Shown: positions 15,504 to 24,626, numbered from the stretch's first letter. The stretch: DNA of 64,000 bases from Paractinoplanes atraurantiacus (GCF_900215205.1 NZ_OBDY01000040.1:18821-82820); one strand, 5' to 3'. Notes: generated from the letters alone by a model not told the origin. Numbers and translations: made by a program.

Positions 15504-16522
15504 GCCGTGTTTCGTAGGCGTCGATGTCACGGCGTGGCGGTGATCGATAACAGAAGAGGTCTCCGGTATTTGGTTTAGCGACCAAGCCAAAACTTCACAC
15601 CGGAGACCTCGTGCCGAGCGTAGCGGCAGCGAGGCGACACGACCTGACCGACCTGCAATGGACGGCTCTCGAGCCGTTGCTGCCTGCGGGAACAGGTCGT
15701 GATCGGCCACGCAGATGGACGTTGAGAGTGATCATCGACGGGATCAGGTGGCGGGTGAGGACCGGCTCACCCTGGCGAGACGTGCCCGCGGTGTATCCGC
15801 CCTGGCAAACCCTGTATCGATGGTTCCGCCGCTGGCAGCGCGACGGCGTCTGGGCCCAAATCCTGGCCTCGTTGCAGACCCGCGCGGACGCCGCCGGGCT
15901 GATCGGCTGGAGCGTGAGCGTGGACTCGACCATCAGCCGCGCCCATCAACACGCCGCCGGAGCCCGCCGTAACGGCGACCAGCAGAAAGAGCCACCCGGC
16001 GGCCTGCAAACCGAGCCAGCCGATCACGGACTCGGCCGATCCCCGGGGCGGGTGGACCACCAAAACGCACCTGGCCTGCGAACAGGGCCGCAAACTGATG
16101 GCCGCGGTCGTGACCGCCGGGCAACGCGGCGACAGCCCTCAGTTCATCAACGTCCTGGCCAAACTGCGGGTCGCTCGCACCGGCGCCGGCCGGCCCCGCG
16201 TGCGCCCGGACATCGTGCTGGCCGACAAGGCCTACACGTCCAAAGCCAACCGCGCCCACCTGCGATCCCGCGGTATCACCGCCTGCATCCCGAGCAAGAG
16301 CGACCAGGACGCCCACCGCAAAGCCAAAGGCTCCAAAGGCGGGCGGCCACCCGCCTTCGACCCCGAGATCTACCGCCTGCGTCACGCCGTCGAGTGCGGC
16401 ATCAACCAGCTCAAACAACACCGCGCCATGGCCACCCGCTACGACAAACTCGCCGTCCGCTACGAAGCCACCCTCACCATCGCCGCCATCAACCAATGGC
16501 TCCGCGCCCTACGAAACACGAC
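15504..16522 (+). mobile_element. IS5-family insertion sequence (1019 bp)
   Basis: Terminal inverted repeats GCCGTGTTTCGTAGG (left) and GTCGTGTTTCGTAGG (right, inverted) match 14/15. The element is flanked by CTAG on both sides (15500-15503, 16523-16526), fitting the YTAR target duplication of the IS5 family. Size and a single transposase region also fit. It lies inside the IS630-type relic, so it arrived later. Confidence 0.85.
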
Positions 16523-16526
16523 CTAG
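15611..16526 (+). pseudogene. IS5-family transposase, frame broken at a C run
   Basis: GTG 15611 (GGAG upstream) starts a DDE transposase: N-terminal LTDLQWTALEPLLP, WRDVPAVYPPWQTLYRWF, then the first catalytic aspartate in VDSTISRAHQ. At 16041-16044 the frame breaks; removing one C of CCCC gives the consensus GLGRSRGGWTTK, and the second half follows (IVLADKAYTSKANR with the second Asp, HAVECGINQLKQHRAMATRYDKLA with the Glu). A +1 shift is needed, so this looks like a disabling one-base insertion or a sequence error rather than the usual programmed slip. The TAG stop lies in the CTAG duplication. Confidence 0.82.
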
Positions 16527-16529
16527 TCG

Positions 16530-17043
16530 CATGCGATACGGCGATGGTGGCGGCGTTGACCAGGCGGAACGTGTCCGGCTCGGCTTCACCGCTCAACTGC
16601 CGATCCATCGCGCGATCGAGCGGGACGAGGCCACGATCGCGCACTGGCGCCGGTATCAGTGGCCGGCGGTGAAAGAGTCGCCGCCCGCACGGCCGCCTGG
16701 ATGAAGGTGACCGCCAAAGGCACCGTGCCGGTCTCGGTGGCCGGGTTGTGCTGCTACCGGCCCGGCGAGTCCAGCCGGTTGATCTACCGCACGCTGCTTT
16801 ACCGCGGGCGTAAAGGTCAGCCGAAAGTGTTCCGCGAGCCGGATCTGATCAGGTTACTCGACGCTGCGCATCAGCAGTTGGAGGCGCCGATGGTGCTGGT
16901 CTGGGACGGCCTGTCGGCTCATAAGTCGCCGCCCGCGGTGAAGAACAGACTCAAACGCATGCAATCCCGCGTCGGGCTGATCGACGGCTACCTCACCGGA
17001 ACAGGTCTATCTCCACCATCACCAACCAGACTCTGACCACCAA
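16530..17043 (+). pseudogene. IS630-family transposase remnant
   Basis: Two pieces in different frames. From about 16530: VRLGFTAQLPIHRAIERDEATIAHW, the end of the IS630 N-terminal region. From about 16660: KVTAKGTVPVSVAG, LIYRTLLYRGRKGQ, FREPDLIRLLDAAH and MVLVWDGLSAHKS, the core with the second catalytic aspartate region. The N-terminal ~100 residues and the segment with the first catalytic Asp (usually FEDEAG) are missing. Confidence 0.8.
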
Positions 17044-17064
17044 AAGTGTCTAGAGCTTCCGGGA

Positions 17065-19572
17065 TCAGGGCAGGTTGTCGAGACCCAGGACGCGGTCGAG
17101 GATGTGGAAGCGGTAGGCGCAGCTCAGGGTGACGAACCACAGGCCCAGCATCGGGAAGACCACCTCGAAAGTGGGTTCGGCCGGGCCGGCCAGGCCGAAG
17201 TAGTTCCACAGCACCGGGACGAACAGGACCGCGAAGAAGACCAGGGCCAGGGCGATCACCAGGTAGAGCGGCCGCCGGTCGGCCACCGGGGCGGTCCAGG
17301 CCGAGAAGAAGCGGTGGGGCGGCTCCAGGAACAGGATCAGCACGAACGAGGCCAGGCAGAAGAACGTGGACAGGCCGGTCTGGGCGCCGATGGTCGCGGC
17401 CGCCTCGGCGAAGTCGGTGTCGCTGCCGTACGTCAAGCCGGTGTAGCGCTCCCACTGGTCGATGATCTCGGCGGGGGTGCGGCCGTCGGAGAAGCCCCTC
17501 TCGATCATGTGGTAGAACAGCGCGTAGATGGCCGTGCCGAAGCCGGCCGTCACCACTGCGGCCGGGACCACGAAGCGGGCCATGTTGCCGAGCAGGTGGT
17601 CGTCCGGTGGCAGCGGCTTGGCCCACCATGTCAGGAAGAACGTGGGCACGCCGACGGTCAGCAGGGTCAGGCCGACCTGGGCCGGCGAGTACGGGAAACC
17701 CAGGCCGAGCATCGTCACCGCGAGGATGACCAGGCCCTGCGAGGCGACCCGGGCCAGGAAGACGTAGAGGGAGACGCCGATGCCGTTGAGGATGCGGCGG
17801 CCCTCGCGCTGGGCCGGCAGCAGCGCGGCGAACGAGTCGTCGACCAGCACGATGTCGGCCACGTCGCGGGTGACCGCGCTGCCGCTGCGCATGGCCACGC
17901 CGACCTGGGCGCCCTTCAGCGCGCGGGCGTCGTTCACCCCGTCGCCGATCATCGCCACGTAGTGGTGGCGGCGGCGCAGCGCGGCGACGATGCGCTCCTT
18001 CTGCTCCGGGGCGACGCGGCCGAAGACGGTCGTCCGTTCGACGAGGCGGTCCAGGGCCGCGTCGTCGAGACCTTCGAGACGGTTTCCGGGTACGGGCTCT
18101 CCCGGCTCCAGACCCGCGCGTTCGGCCAGCGCGGCGACGGTGCGGGGATCGTCGCCGGAGAGCACCATCAGCCGTACGCCGTCATCGCGGAACCGGGCGA
18201 CGGTCTCGGCCACCTCGGGTCTCAGCTCGTCGGCCAGCGCGACCAGGGCGACCGGCTGAAGCTCCGGCAGGACGGTCCGGCCCTGCTCGTCGTGCAGGCG
18301 CTCACCGATGCCGGCCGCGCGGGCCAGCAGCAGCACCCGCAGCCCACGGCCGGTCCGCTCGGTGACCAGCGCGGGCTCGACCGGCCAGCTCAGGCTCCCG
18401 GCGAGCGCGTCGGGCGCGCCCAGCACCCAGGTGGCGGTGTCGGTGGCGATGCCCGACCAGCGCAGCGACGAGGCGAACGGCACCTCGTCGCGGGGCGTCC
18501 ACGGCTCCCCCGGCAGGGACGCGGCCAGGGCGGCGGTCGTCAGGTTGGGCGTCTCGCAGGAACGGGCGAGGGAACCGAGCGTCCGCAGGGCCTCGGCGGT
18601 GTCGTAGCCGCCGAGCGGCACGACCTCGTCCACGGTGAGCTTGCCGGTGGTGAGGGTGCCGGTCTTGTCGGTGCAGACGACGTCCACATTGCTCACCGAC
18701 TCGACCGCGTTGACCTGCTGCACGAGCGCGCCCTGACCGGCGATGCGGGCGGCCCCGGCGGTGTAGGCGACGGCGATGAGGAAGAACAGGCCGTACGGGA
18801 CCAGGCCGGAGAGCACCGCGCCCATCTGCACCAGGCGCAGCAGGCTGAAGCCCTCGAGCGCGGCCTGGGCCAGGATGGTGAGGCTCATCAGCAGCGCGAG
18901 CGCCATGACGAGCCGGACGACGAACTCGATGCGCCGCTGCAGCGGAGTGTCGTCGGTGGTGGCCCGCCGGGCCTCGCTGGTGAGCCGGCCGGCGTAGCTG
19001 TGCCGGCCGACGTCACGGGCGTGCTGGAAGCCGTCGCCGGCCACGCACAGGCTTCCCGAGCGCAGGTCGTCGCCGGGCGCCTTGGCCACCGGGTCGGACT
19101 CGCCGGTCAGCAGCGACTCGTCGGCCTCGAGGCGGCCGCCGTCCTGCAACGGCCCGTCGACCACGATCTGGTCGCCGGCGCGGACCCGCAGCAGGTCGCC
19201 GCGGACGACGGCGTTCGGCGGGACGGACATCTCGCGGCCGTCGCGCACCACGACGACCATCGCCCGGTCGAGCAGTTGGAGGCGGTCGAGCTTGCGCTTG
19301 GCCCGGATCTCCTGGAGGGCGCTGATGACGGCGTTGATGAGACCGAGCCCGACGCTGATGAGCGCGTCGCTGTAGCGCCCCAGGGCCAGCAGCGCGGCGC
19401 CGATCACGAACAGAATAATGTTGAAGAAGGAGAAGACGTTGGTGCGCAGGATGGTCGCGTAACTACGGCCGCCGCCCTTGCCGGTGGTGTTCGCCTCGCC
19501 CCGGCGGCGCCGCACCTCGGCCTCCGCCTCGGTCAGCCCTCGCACCGGCGCCGGCCGCACGTCGAGGTCCAC
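17065..19572 (-). CDS. P-type cation-transporting ATPase (CtpE-like)
   Basis: 835-residue membrane ATPase. Actuator motif TGES (residues 156-159), phosphorylation site DKTGT (Asp302) and hinge MIGDGVNDARALKGA are all intact; about ten membrane helices, two before the actuator domain. The ion-binding helix upstream of the DKTGT reads SGLVPYGL instead of the PEGL/CPC of most families, a feature I associate with the CtpE branch, reported as Ca2+ transport in mycobacteria (from memory). GTG 19572 is used although no strong ribosome-binding site precedes it. The gene lies 55 bases after the response regulator and may be its target. Its 3' end abuts the IS630 relic without damage. Confidence 0.85.
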   Translation of the reverse strand: MDLDVRPAPVRGLTEAEAEVRRRRGEANTTGKGGGRSYATILRTNVFSFFNIILFVIGAALLALGRYSDALISVGLGLINAVISALQEIRAKRKLDRLQLLDRAMVVVVRDGREMSVPPNAVVRGDLLRVRAGDQIVVDGPLQDGGRLEADESLLTGESDPVAKAPGDDLRSGSLCVAGDGFQHARDVGRHSYAGRLTSEARRATTDDTPLQRRIEFVVRLVMALALLMSLTILAQAALEGFSLLRLVQMGAVLSGLVPYGLFFLIAVAYTAGAARIAGQGALVQQVNAVESVSNVDVVCTDKTGTLTTGKLTVDEVVPLGGYDTAEALRTLGSLARSCETPNLTTAALAASLPGEPWTPRDEVPFASSLRWSGIATDTATWVLGAPDALAGSLSWPVEPALVTERTGRGLRVLLLARAAGIGERLHDEQGRTVLPELQPVALVALADELRPEVAETVARFRDDGVRLMVLSGDDPRTVAALAERAGLEPGEPVPGNRLEGLDDAALDRLVERTTVFGRVAPEQKERIVAALRRRHHYVAMIGDGVNDARALKGAQVGVAMRSGSAVTRDVADIVLVDDSFAALLPAQREGRRILNGIGVSLYVFLARVASQGLVILAVTMLGLGFPYSPAQVGLTLLTVGVPTFFLTWWAKPLPPDDHLLGNMARFVVPAAVVTAGFGTAIYALFYHMIERGFSDGRTPAEIIDQWERYTGLTYGSDTDFAEAAATIGAQTGLSTFFCLASFVLILFLEPPHRFFSAWTAPVADRRPLYLVIALALVFFAVLFVPVLWNYFGLAGPAEPTFEVVFPMLGLWFVTLSCAYRFHILDRVLGLDNLP

Positions 19573-19627
19573 GATCAGCCGCCCGATCAGCCCGATTGAT
19601 TACGTTTTGACCATACACAGGGCCACG

Positions 19628-20287
19628 TCACGGCGTGCCGGGTCGGGCCAGACCCATGTCGTACGCGAAGATGACGGCCTGGATGCGGTCGCGCGCGCCG
19701 ATCTTCGCCAGGACGCGGCCGACGTGGGTCTTCACTGTCGACTCGGAGAGCACGAGACGCTCGGCGATCTCGCCGTTGGTCCAGCCCCGGCCGATGGCGA
19801 CCAGGATCTCGCGCTCGCGTTCGGTGAGCGTGCCCAGCCGGCCGTCCTCTTTCTGGGGAGCGGTCAGATGCTGCGCGAACTCGTCCAGCAGGCGACGGGT
19901 CAGCGCCGGGGCGATCACCGCGTCCCCGGCGGCCACGGCCCGGATGCCGGCCAGCAGCTCCTCGGGGTGGGCGTCCTTGAGCAGGAAGCCGCTGGCGCCC
20001 GCCCGCAGCGCGGCGTGCACGTATTCGTCCAGGTCGAACGTGGTCAGCATGAGGATCCGGCTGCGGCCTCCGGCGGCGACGATCCGGCGGGTGGCCTCGA
20101 TGCCGTCCATCCCCGGCATGCGGACGTCCATGAGCACGACGTCGGGCCGCGATTCCGAGGCCTGGCGTACGGCGTCGGCCCCGTTGGCCGCCTCACCGGC
20201 CACTTCCGTGCCGGGGTTGCTCTCCAGCAACATCCGGAACGCGAACCGCTGCAACTGCTGGTCGTCCACGATCAGCACGGTCGTCAT
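19628..20287 (-). CDS. NarL/LuxR-family response regulator
   Basis: 219 residues: receiver domain with acidic pocket DD at residues 8-9, phospho-acceptor Asp54 (VLMDVRMPG) and Lys104, and a C-terminal LuxR-type helix-turn-helix (LTEREREILVAIGRGWTNGEIAERL). ATG 20287 overlaps the histidine-kinase stop (ATGA), so the two form a cognate pair. Probable targets are the adjacent ABC-2 exporter or the P-type ATPase. Confidence 0.9.
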   Translation of the reverse strand: MTTVLIVDDQQLQRFAFRMLLESNPGTEVAGEAANGADAVRQASESRPDVVLMDVRMPGMDGIEATRRIVAAGGRSRILMLTTFDLDEYVHAALRAGASGFLLKDAHPEELLAGIRAVAAGDAVIAPALTRRLLDEFAQHLTAPQKEDGRLGTLTEREREILVAIGRGWTNGEIAERLVLSESTVKTHVGRVLAKIGARDRIQAVIFAYDMGLARPGTP

Positions 20288-21537
20288 GCGTGTTCCTCCA
20301 GCCGCACGGCGTCCAGGTCCGCCGTCACATGCCAGCCGCCGCCGGGCACCGGCCCCGCGTCCACCGTCCCGCCGTAGATCGCCGCCCGCTCGCGCATCCC
20401 GGCCAGACCATGCCCCTCACGCGCCGGGTTCCCCGTGTCGTTCGCGGCGCTGCCCCCGGGCGGGCCGCTGTCGCGCACCTCGATGTGCAGCCGGTCGTGG
20501 CCGGCGGTGACCGCCAGCGTCACGGTGGTGTGCGAGCCCGCGTACCTGAGCGTATTCGTCAGCGCTTCCTGCACGATCCGGAACGCCGTCACCTGAACGC
20601 CGCGGTCCAGGTGGGTGAAGTCGCCGGCGGTCCGGTACTCGATGCCGGGGCCGGCGGCCCGGATCCGCTCGCAGAGCTCGTCGAGGTCGGCCAGGCCCGG
20701 CTGCGGGCGCAGATCGGGAGCACCCTCGTCGTCGCGCAGGACGCCGACCGTGCGGCGCAGCTCGGCCAGCGACTTGCGGCCGGTGTCGCCGATCAGCTGG
20801 AGGGCTTCGCGGCTGCGTTCAGGGGCGGTGCCGACCGCGTACGCGCCGGCGTCGGCCAGCGACACGATGACCGACAGGCTGTGGCCGACGATGTCGTGCA
20901 CCTCGCGGGCGACCCGGGTGCGCTCGGTGGCGGTGGCCAGCCGGTCCCGTTGCTCGCGCTCGACCTCCAGGCGCTCGGCCCGGTCGCGCAGGGCGGCCAC
21001 GTTCGCCTGCCGGAGCCGGACCGCGATGGCCAGGGCCCCGGCCGCCGTGAAGACGCTGGCCAGGAAGAACAGCACGTCCGAGACGCCCATCCGGTCGGAC
21101 AGCCGCCAGGTGACCGGCCCGAACGACGCCAGCAGCACCGGCGCCGCCCAGATCAGGCGGTCGAGCCGCCCGTACCGGACCAGGCTGTAGAACGCGATCC
21201 CCACCGCCGCGTCCGCCCGGAGCAGCACCCCGGACAGGCATTGGGCGATGAAGACCAGCATGACCACATGGAACACCGCCATCGGCGCCCGCCGCCGCCA
21301 CCAGAGCGGAACCAGCAGAGCCAGCTGGAGGACGACCATCTCGCCGGCCGGCAGATCGGAGAAGGCGACCGGCCCGTCCTCGTGGCGGACGCCGCCCAGG
21401 TCGGGCAGGCAGAAGTTCAGGAAGAGCAGCAGGACCAGGGCCGTGTCGAGCGCCCACGGCCGCCGGGTGTCGAACCGCCGGAGCCGCTGGCCCACCCGCA
21501 GCAGCCCGGCCGTCGCCCCGGCGTCCTCGCTCCTCAC
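20284..21537 (-). CDS. Sensor histidine kinase (HisKA_3 / NarX-DesK type)
   Basis: 417 residues with several N-terminal membrane helices (about 28-175), a coiled linker (AALRDRAERLEVEREQRDRL), the phosphorylated His214 in REVHDIVGHSLSV, and a C-terminal HATPase with N box NTLRYAG, DSGPPGG and GHGLAGMRERAA. The membrane part lacks a large extracellular loop, suggesting sensing within the membrane. GTG 21537 has GGGAGG upstream. It is coupled to the response regulator and lies 56 bases after the ABC exporter genes on the same strand, an arrangement typical of drug or cell-envelope stress exporters. Confidence 0.9.
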   Translation of the reverse strand: MRSEDAGATAGLLRVGQRLRRFDTRRPWALDTALVLLLFLNFCLPDLGGVRHEDGPVAFSDLPAGEMVVLQLALLVPLWWRRRAPMAVFHVVMLVFIAQCLSGVLLRADAAVGIAFYSLVRYGRLDRLIWAAPVLLASFGPVTWRLSDRMGVSDVLFFLASVFTAAGALAIAVRLRQANVAALRDRAERLEVEREQRDRLATATERTRVAREVHDIVGHSLSVIVSLADAGAYAVGTAPERSREALQLIGDTGRKSLAELRRTVGVLRDDEGAPDLRPQPGLADLDELCERIRAAGPGIEYRTAGDFTHLDRGVQVTAFRIVQEALTNTLRYAGSHTTVTLAVTAGHDRLHIEVRDSGPPGGSAANDTGNPAREGHGLAGMRERAAIYGGTVDAGPVPGGGWHVTADLDAVRLEEHA

Positions 21538-21593
21538 GTGATCATCCTCCCTCGGCAGCAGGCCCGTCGTCGCCCGAGATCACCAGCAGCGGC

Positions 21594-22370
21594 TCAGGCG
21601 TCCGCGCGCTTCAAGCGGTACGCCGCGCCGGCCAGGACGGCGGCCGTCCAAGCCAGCAGGACCAGCAGGCCCGCGCCGGCGCTCAAGGAGCCGTCACTGG
21701 AGGTCAACGCGTAGATCGAGGCGCCCGCGTTACTGGGCAGGTACGGGGTGATGGCGTCGGACCAGGAATCGGGCAGCAGCGACATCAGGCCCGGAACGAG
21801 CAGGAACGTGCCGACCAGGGCCGAGATGCCGCCCGCGGTGGAGCGCAGCAGCACGCCCAGCGCCACACCGATCACGCCGACCAGCCCCAGATAGGCGCCC
21901 GCGCCGAGCAGGCCCCTGACCACGCCGTCGTCGGACAGGCTCACCGCGCCGCTCGTGCCGGACAGGACGGCGCTGGTGGCCAGGAACGCCACGACCGCGC
22001 CGGCCAGGCCGGCCAGGAACGCGATGACCCCGTACACCGAAGCCTTGGCCCACAGGACCGGAAGACGCCGGGGCACCGCGGCCAGGGTGGAGCGGATCAT
22101 GCCCGTCGTGTATTCGGCCGAGGACGTCAGCACGCCCAGGACGCCGATCGCGATCAGCGCGAACGTCACGCCGAACAGCGCCATGCTGTAGCCGGTGGCA
22201 CCCTCCGAACCGGGCGCGTCGATGCCCGAGCGGCCCTGGAACGCGGCGATGACGCCGAAGCCGACCAGGAAGAGCAGGGCCAGGCCGAGCGTGATCCAGC
22301 TGGAGCGCAGTGACTCGAACTTCGCCAGTTCCGACCGGGCGACCCGGCGTGGTGAGACAGCGATGCTCAT
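21594..22370 (-). CDS. ABC-2 type transporter permease
   Basis: 258 residues, about six hydrophobic segments, N-terminal cytoplasmic stretch SPRRVARSELAKFESLRSSW typical of ABC-2 export permeases that pair with a separate ATPase. Contains the SSAEYTTGMIRSTL segment common in this family. ATG 22370 overlaps the ATPase stop (ATGA). The substrate is unknown; the linked histidine kinase/response regulator suggests a toxic or antibiotic compound. Confidence 0.87.
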   Translation of the reverse strand: MSIAVSPRRVARSELAKFESLRSSWITLGLALLFLVGFGVIAAFQGRSGIDAPGSEGATGYSMALFGVTFALIAIGVLGVLTSSAEYTTGMIRSTLAAVPRRLPVLWAKASVYGVIAFLAGLAGAVVAFLATSAVLSGTSGAVSLSDDGVVRGLLGAGAYLGLVGVIGVALGVLLRSTAGGISALVGTFLLVPGLMSLLPDSWSDAITPYLPSNAGASIYALTSSDGSLSAGAGLLVLLAWTAAVLAGAAYRLKRADA

Positions 22371-23278
22371 GCCGCACTCGCCACGTATTCGACGGCGTCG
22401 TGGGTCAGGTTCATGAAGGCTTCCTCCAGGGAGACCTCGTGCTTGGTGAGCTCGAAGAGCGGGATGCCGTGCTCGGCCGCCGTGAACCCGATCTCGCGGG
22501 CGGTCCGGCCGGTCACCATCAGCTGTTCCGAGCCGGGACGGCCGGTCACTTCGACCCCCGGACCGGCCAGGAGGCTTCGCAGCCGTACGGGGTCGGCGGT
22601 CGCCACGAGCACGGTGTCGCCACCGGCCTCGCGGACCAGCTGCTCCACGGTCGTGTCGGCCAGGATCCGGCCGCGCCCCACGACGATGAGGTGGTCGGCG
22701 ACCAGGGCCATCTCGCTCATCAGGTGCGACGACAGGAAGACCGTGCGGCCCTCGGCGGCCAGCCCGGTGAGCAGGTTGCGGATCCACAGCACGCCGTCCG
22801 GGTCGAGGCCGTTGACCGGCTCGTCCAGCATCAGCGTCTCCGGGTCGCCGAGCAGCGCGGCCGCGATGCCGAGCCGCTGGCCCATGCCGAGCGAGAAGGC
22901 GCCGGCCCGCTTGCGGGCCACCTGGGCCAGGCCGGTCATCTCGATCACCTCCTCGACCCGGTGGCGGGAGATGCCGTGCGTGTGGGCGAGCGCCATCAGG
23001 TGGTCGAAGGCGGAGCGGCCGGGGTGGATGGCCTTCGCCTCGAGCAGGGCGCCGATCTCGCGCAGCGGGGCCGGGTGGTCGGCGTACGGGCGGCCGTTGA
23101 CCGTCACCGTGCCGGAGGTCGGCCGGTCCAGGCCGACGATCATGCGCATGGTGGTCGACTTGCCGGCGCCGTTCGGCCCCAGGAAACCGGTCACCGCGCC
23201 GGGCCGGACCGTGAAGGTCAGCCCGTCGACGGCGGTCTTCTCGCCGTACGTCTTCGTGAGTTCCCTCGCTTCGATCAT
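22367..23278 (-). CDS. ABC transporter ATP-binding protein (exporter)
   Basis: 303 residues. Walker A GPNGAGKST (34-42), signature FSLGMGQRLGIA, Walker B TLMLDEPVNGLD and the switch histidine in FLSSHLMSEM are all present. The C-terminal tail (LFELTKHEVSLEEAFMNLT) is that of DrrA/CcmA-like exporters that pair with ABC-2 permeases. First gene of the leftward operon; the palindrome at 23344-23361 lies 66 bases upstream of its ATG. Confidence 0.9.
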   Translation of the reverse strand: MIEARELTKTYGEKTAVDGLTFTVRPGAVTGFLGPNGAGKSTTMRMIVGLDRPTSGTVTVNGRPYADHPAPLREIGALLEAKAIHPGRSAFDHLMALAHTHGISRHRVEEVIEMTGLAQVARKRAGAFSLGMGQRLGIAAALLGDPETLMLDEPVNGLDPDGVLWIRNLLTGLAAEGRTVFLSSHLMSEMALVADHLIVVGRGRILADTTVEQLVREAGGDTVLVATADPVRLRSLLAGPGVEVTGRPGSEQLMVTGRTAREIGFTAAEHGIPLFELTKHEVSLEEAFMNLTHDAVEYVASAA

Positions 23279-23343
23279 GTATCCAGCGTCGGCCCGAGCG
23301 GCCCCGGGGACGTCGTACCGCGGTTCGATCTTGCTGACGGTGA

Positions 23344-23361
23344 GTGGTACCGCGGTACCAC
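23344..23361. promoter_or_regulatory. 18-base palindrome GTGGTACCGCGGTACCAC
   Basis: Perfect inverted repeat between the divergent ABC exporter and GDSL-lipoprotein genes. Partial copies flank it: GTACCGCGGTTCG at about 23314 and CGGTACCGTTGGTTCG at about 23373. Likely an operator for an unidentified dimeric regulator acting on one or both genes. Confidence 0.55.
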
Positions 23362-23388
23362 ATGATCGACTTCGGTACCGTTGGTTCG

Positions 23389-24576
23389 ATGACAGGGACC
23401 AAGAAGATGCTGGTAGTGGTGGCTCTCACGGTCCTCGCGGCGGCGGGTTGCACCTCCGCTGCACAGAAGCAGGCCGCGACGGAGACGGCGTGGGTGGGCA
23501 GCTGGGCCGTGGCCGCGCAGAGCGGCGGGCGGACCTTCGACAAGCAGACCGTGCGGCAGATCGTGCACACCAGCGCCGGCGGCTCGACCGCCCGGATCCG
23601 GCTCACGAACGTGTTCGGCAGTGCCCCGCTCACCCTCGCCAACGTTCATCTGGCGCTCAGCAAGGGCGACGCCGCCGCCGACGCGAGCACGTCCACGGCC
23701 GTGACGTTCGGCGGCGAGCCGAGGGTGACGATGGCCGCGGGCGCGAGCATCGAGAGCGACCCGATCGCGTTCGACGTGCCGGCCAGTGCCGACCTGGCGA
23801 TCAGCGCCTACCTCCCGGACGCCAGCCAGGCGACAACGCAGCATTCGTTCGCCAACCGCCACAACTACGTCGCATCCGGCGACCAGACCACGAACGCCAC
23901 CCTCGACGGCGCCCAGACCGTCGACAGCTACTTCTTCCTCGCCGGCCTCGACGTCGAGAACGCGGCGGCCGAGGGCACGCTGGTCGCCCTGGGCGCCTCC
24001 ATCACCGACGGCTTCGACTCGGGCTTCGGCGCGAACAAGCGCTGGCCCGACCTGCTCTCGCGGCGGTTCAGCGCCGCCGGCCGCACGGTCGGCGTGGTCA
24101 ACGCCGGCATCAGCGGCAACAAGCTGCTCAAGGACGGCGCGGGCGAGAGCGTACAGAAACGCTTCGAGCGTGACGTCCTCTCCCAGCCCGGCGTCAAATG
24201 GGTGATCCTCTCCGACGCCGCCATCAACGACCTCGGCGACGACCGCCCCACCGGCGACCAGCTGATCACCGCGCTGCGCGCCGTCATCCAGCAGAGCCAC
24301 GACGCCGGCGTTCAGATCTTCTGCTCCACCCTGACCCCCTTCAAGGGCACAAATTATTGGAGTACGCAGGGTGAAAGCGGCCGCGAAGCGGTGAACGCCT
24401 TCCTCCGCGGCGCCTCCAGCGGCTGCGACGGTGTGATCGACCTGGACGCCGCCACCCACGACCCGGACAACCCGGCGACCTACCTGCCGGCGTACGACAG
24501 CGGCGACCACCTGCACCCGAACGACGCCGGCATGCAGGCCATCGCCGACGCGGTGGACCTGTCGCTCTTCCGCTGA
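23389..24576 (+). CDS. Secreted SGNH/GDSL-family hydrolase, lipoprotein
   Basis: 395 residues. The signal peptide ends in lipobox LAAAGC (Cys20 from ATG 23389). After a beta-sandwich-like N-terminal part, the SGNH domain shows block I LVALGASITDGFDSGFG (Ser nucleophile in GAS, not GDS), block II NAGISGNKLL, block III AAINDLGDD and block V DHLHPNDAG with the catalytic Asp/His. Such enzymes deacetylate glycans or cleave esters outside the cell. The start is preceded by TACCGT seven bases upstream, compatible with a leaderless mRNA; a longer frame would cross the palindrome. Confidence 0.87.
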   Translation: MTGTKKMLVVVALTVLAAAGCTSAAQKQAATETAWVGSWAVAAQSGGRTFDKQTVRQIVHTSAGGSTARIRLTNVFGSAPLTLANVHLALSKGDAAADASTSTAVTFGGEPRVTMAAGASIESDPIAFDVPASADLAISAYLPDASQATTQHSFANRHNYVASGDQTTNATLDGAQTVDSYFFLAGLDVENAAAEGTLVALGASITDGFDSGFGANKRWPDLLSRRFSAAGRTVGVVNAGISGNKLLKDGAGESVQKRFERDVLSQPGVKWVILSDAAINDLGDDRPTGDQLITALRAVIQQSHDAGVQIFCSTLTPFKGTNYWSTQGESGREAVNAFLRGASSGCDGVIDLDAATHDPDNPATYLPAYDSGDHLHPNDAGMQAIADAVDLSLFR

Positions 24577-24626
24577 GTCGGCCAGGTGACTGATCCGCCC
24601 GCCCACGAGGGAGGATCGTCGCCCCC

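Larger units (their letters stand above)
15418..17050. mobile_element. IS630-family relic, split by an IS5-family insertion
   Basis: Imperfect terminal inverted repeats are visible: left from 15418 (GACACCTTTCGGGG, later GTCTGGCTG) and right, read inward from 17050 (GACACTTTTGGTGG, later GTCTGGTTG), matching at about 19 of the first 28 positions. Both ends are flanked by TA (15416-15417, 17051-17052), the target of IS630/Tc1-type elements. Without the nested IS5 the relic is only about 610 bp, roughly half a complete element, so it is internally deleted and surely inactive. Confidence 0.7.

Noticed and set aside
17104..19599. 831-codon plus-strand frame
   Set aside because: Antisense shadow of the P-type ATPase, whose motifs are all intact.
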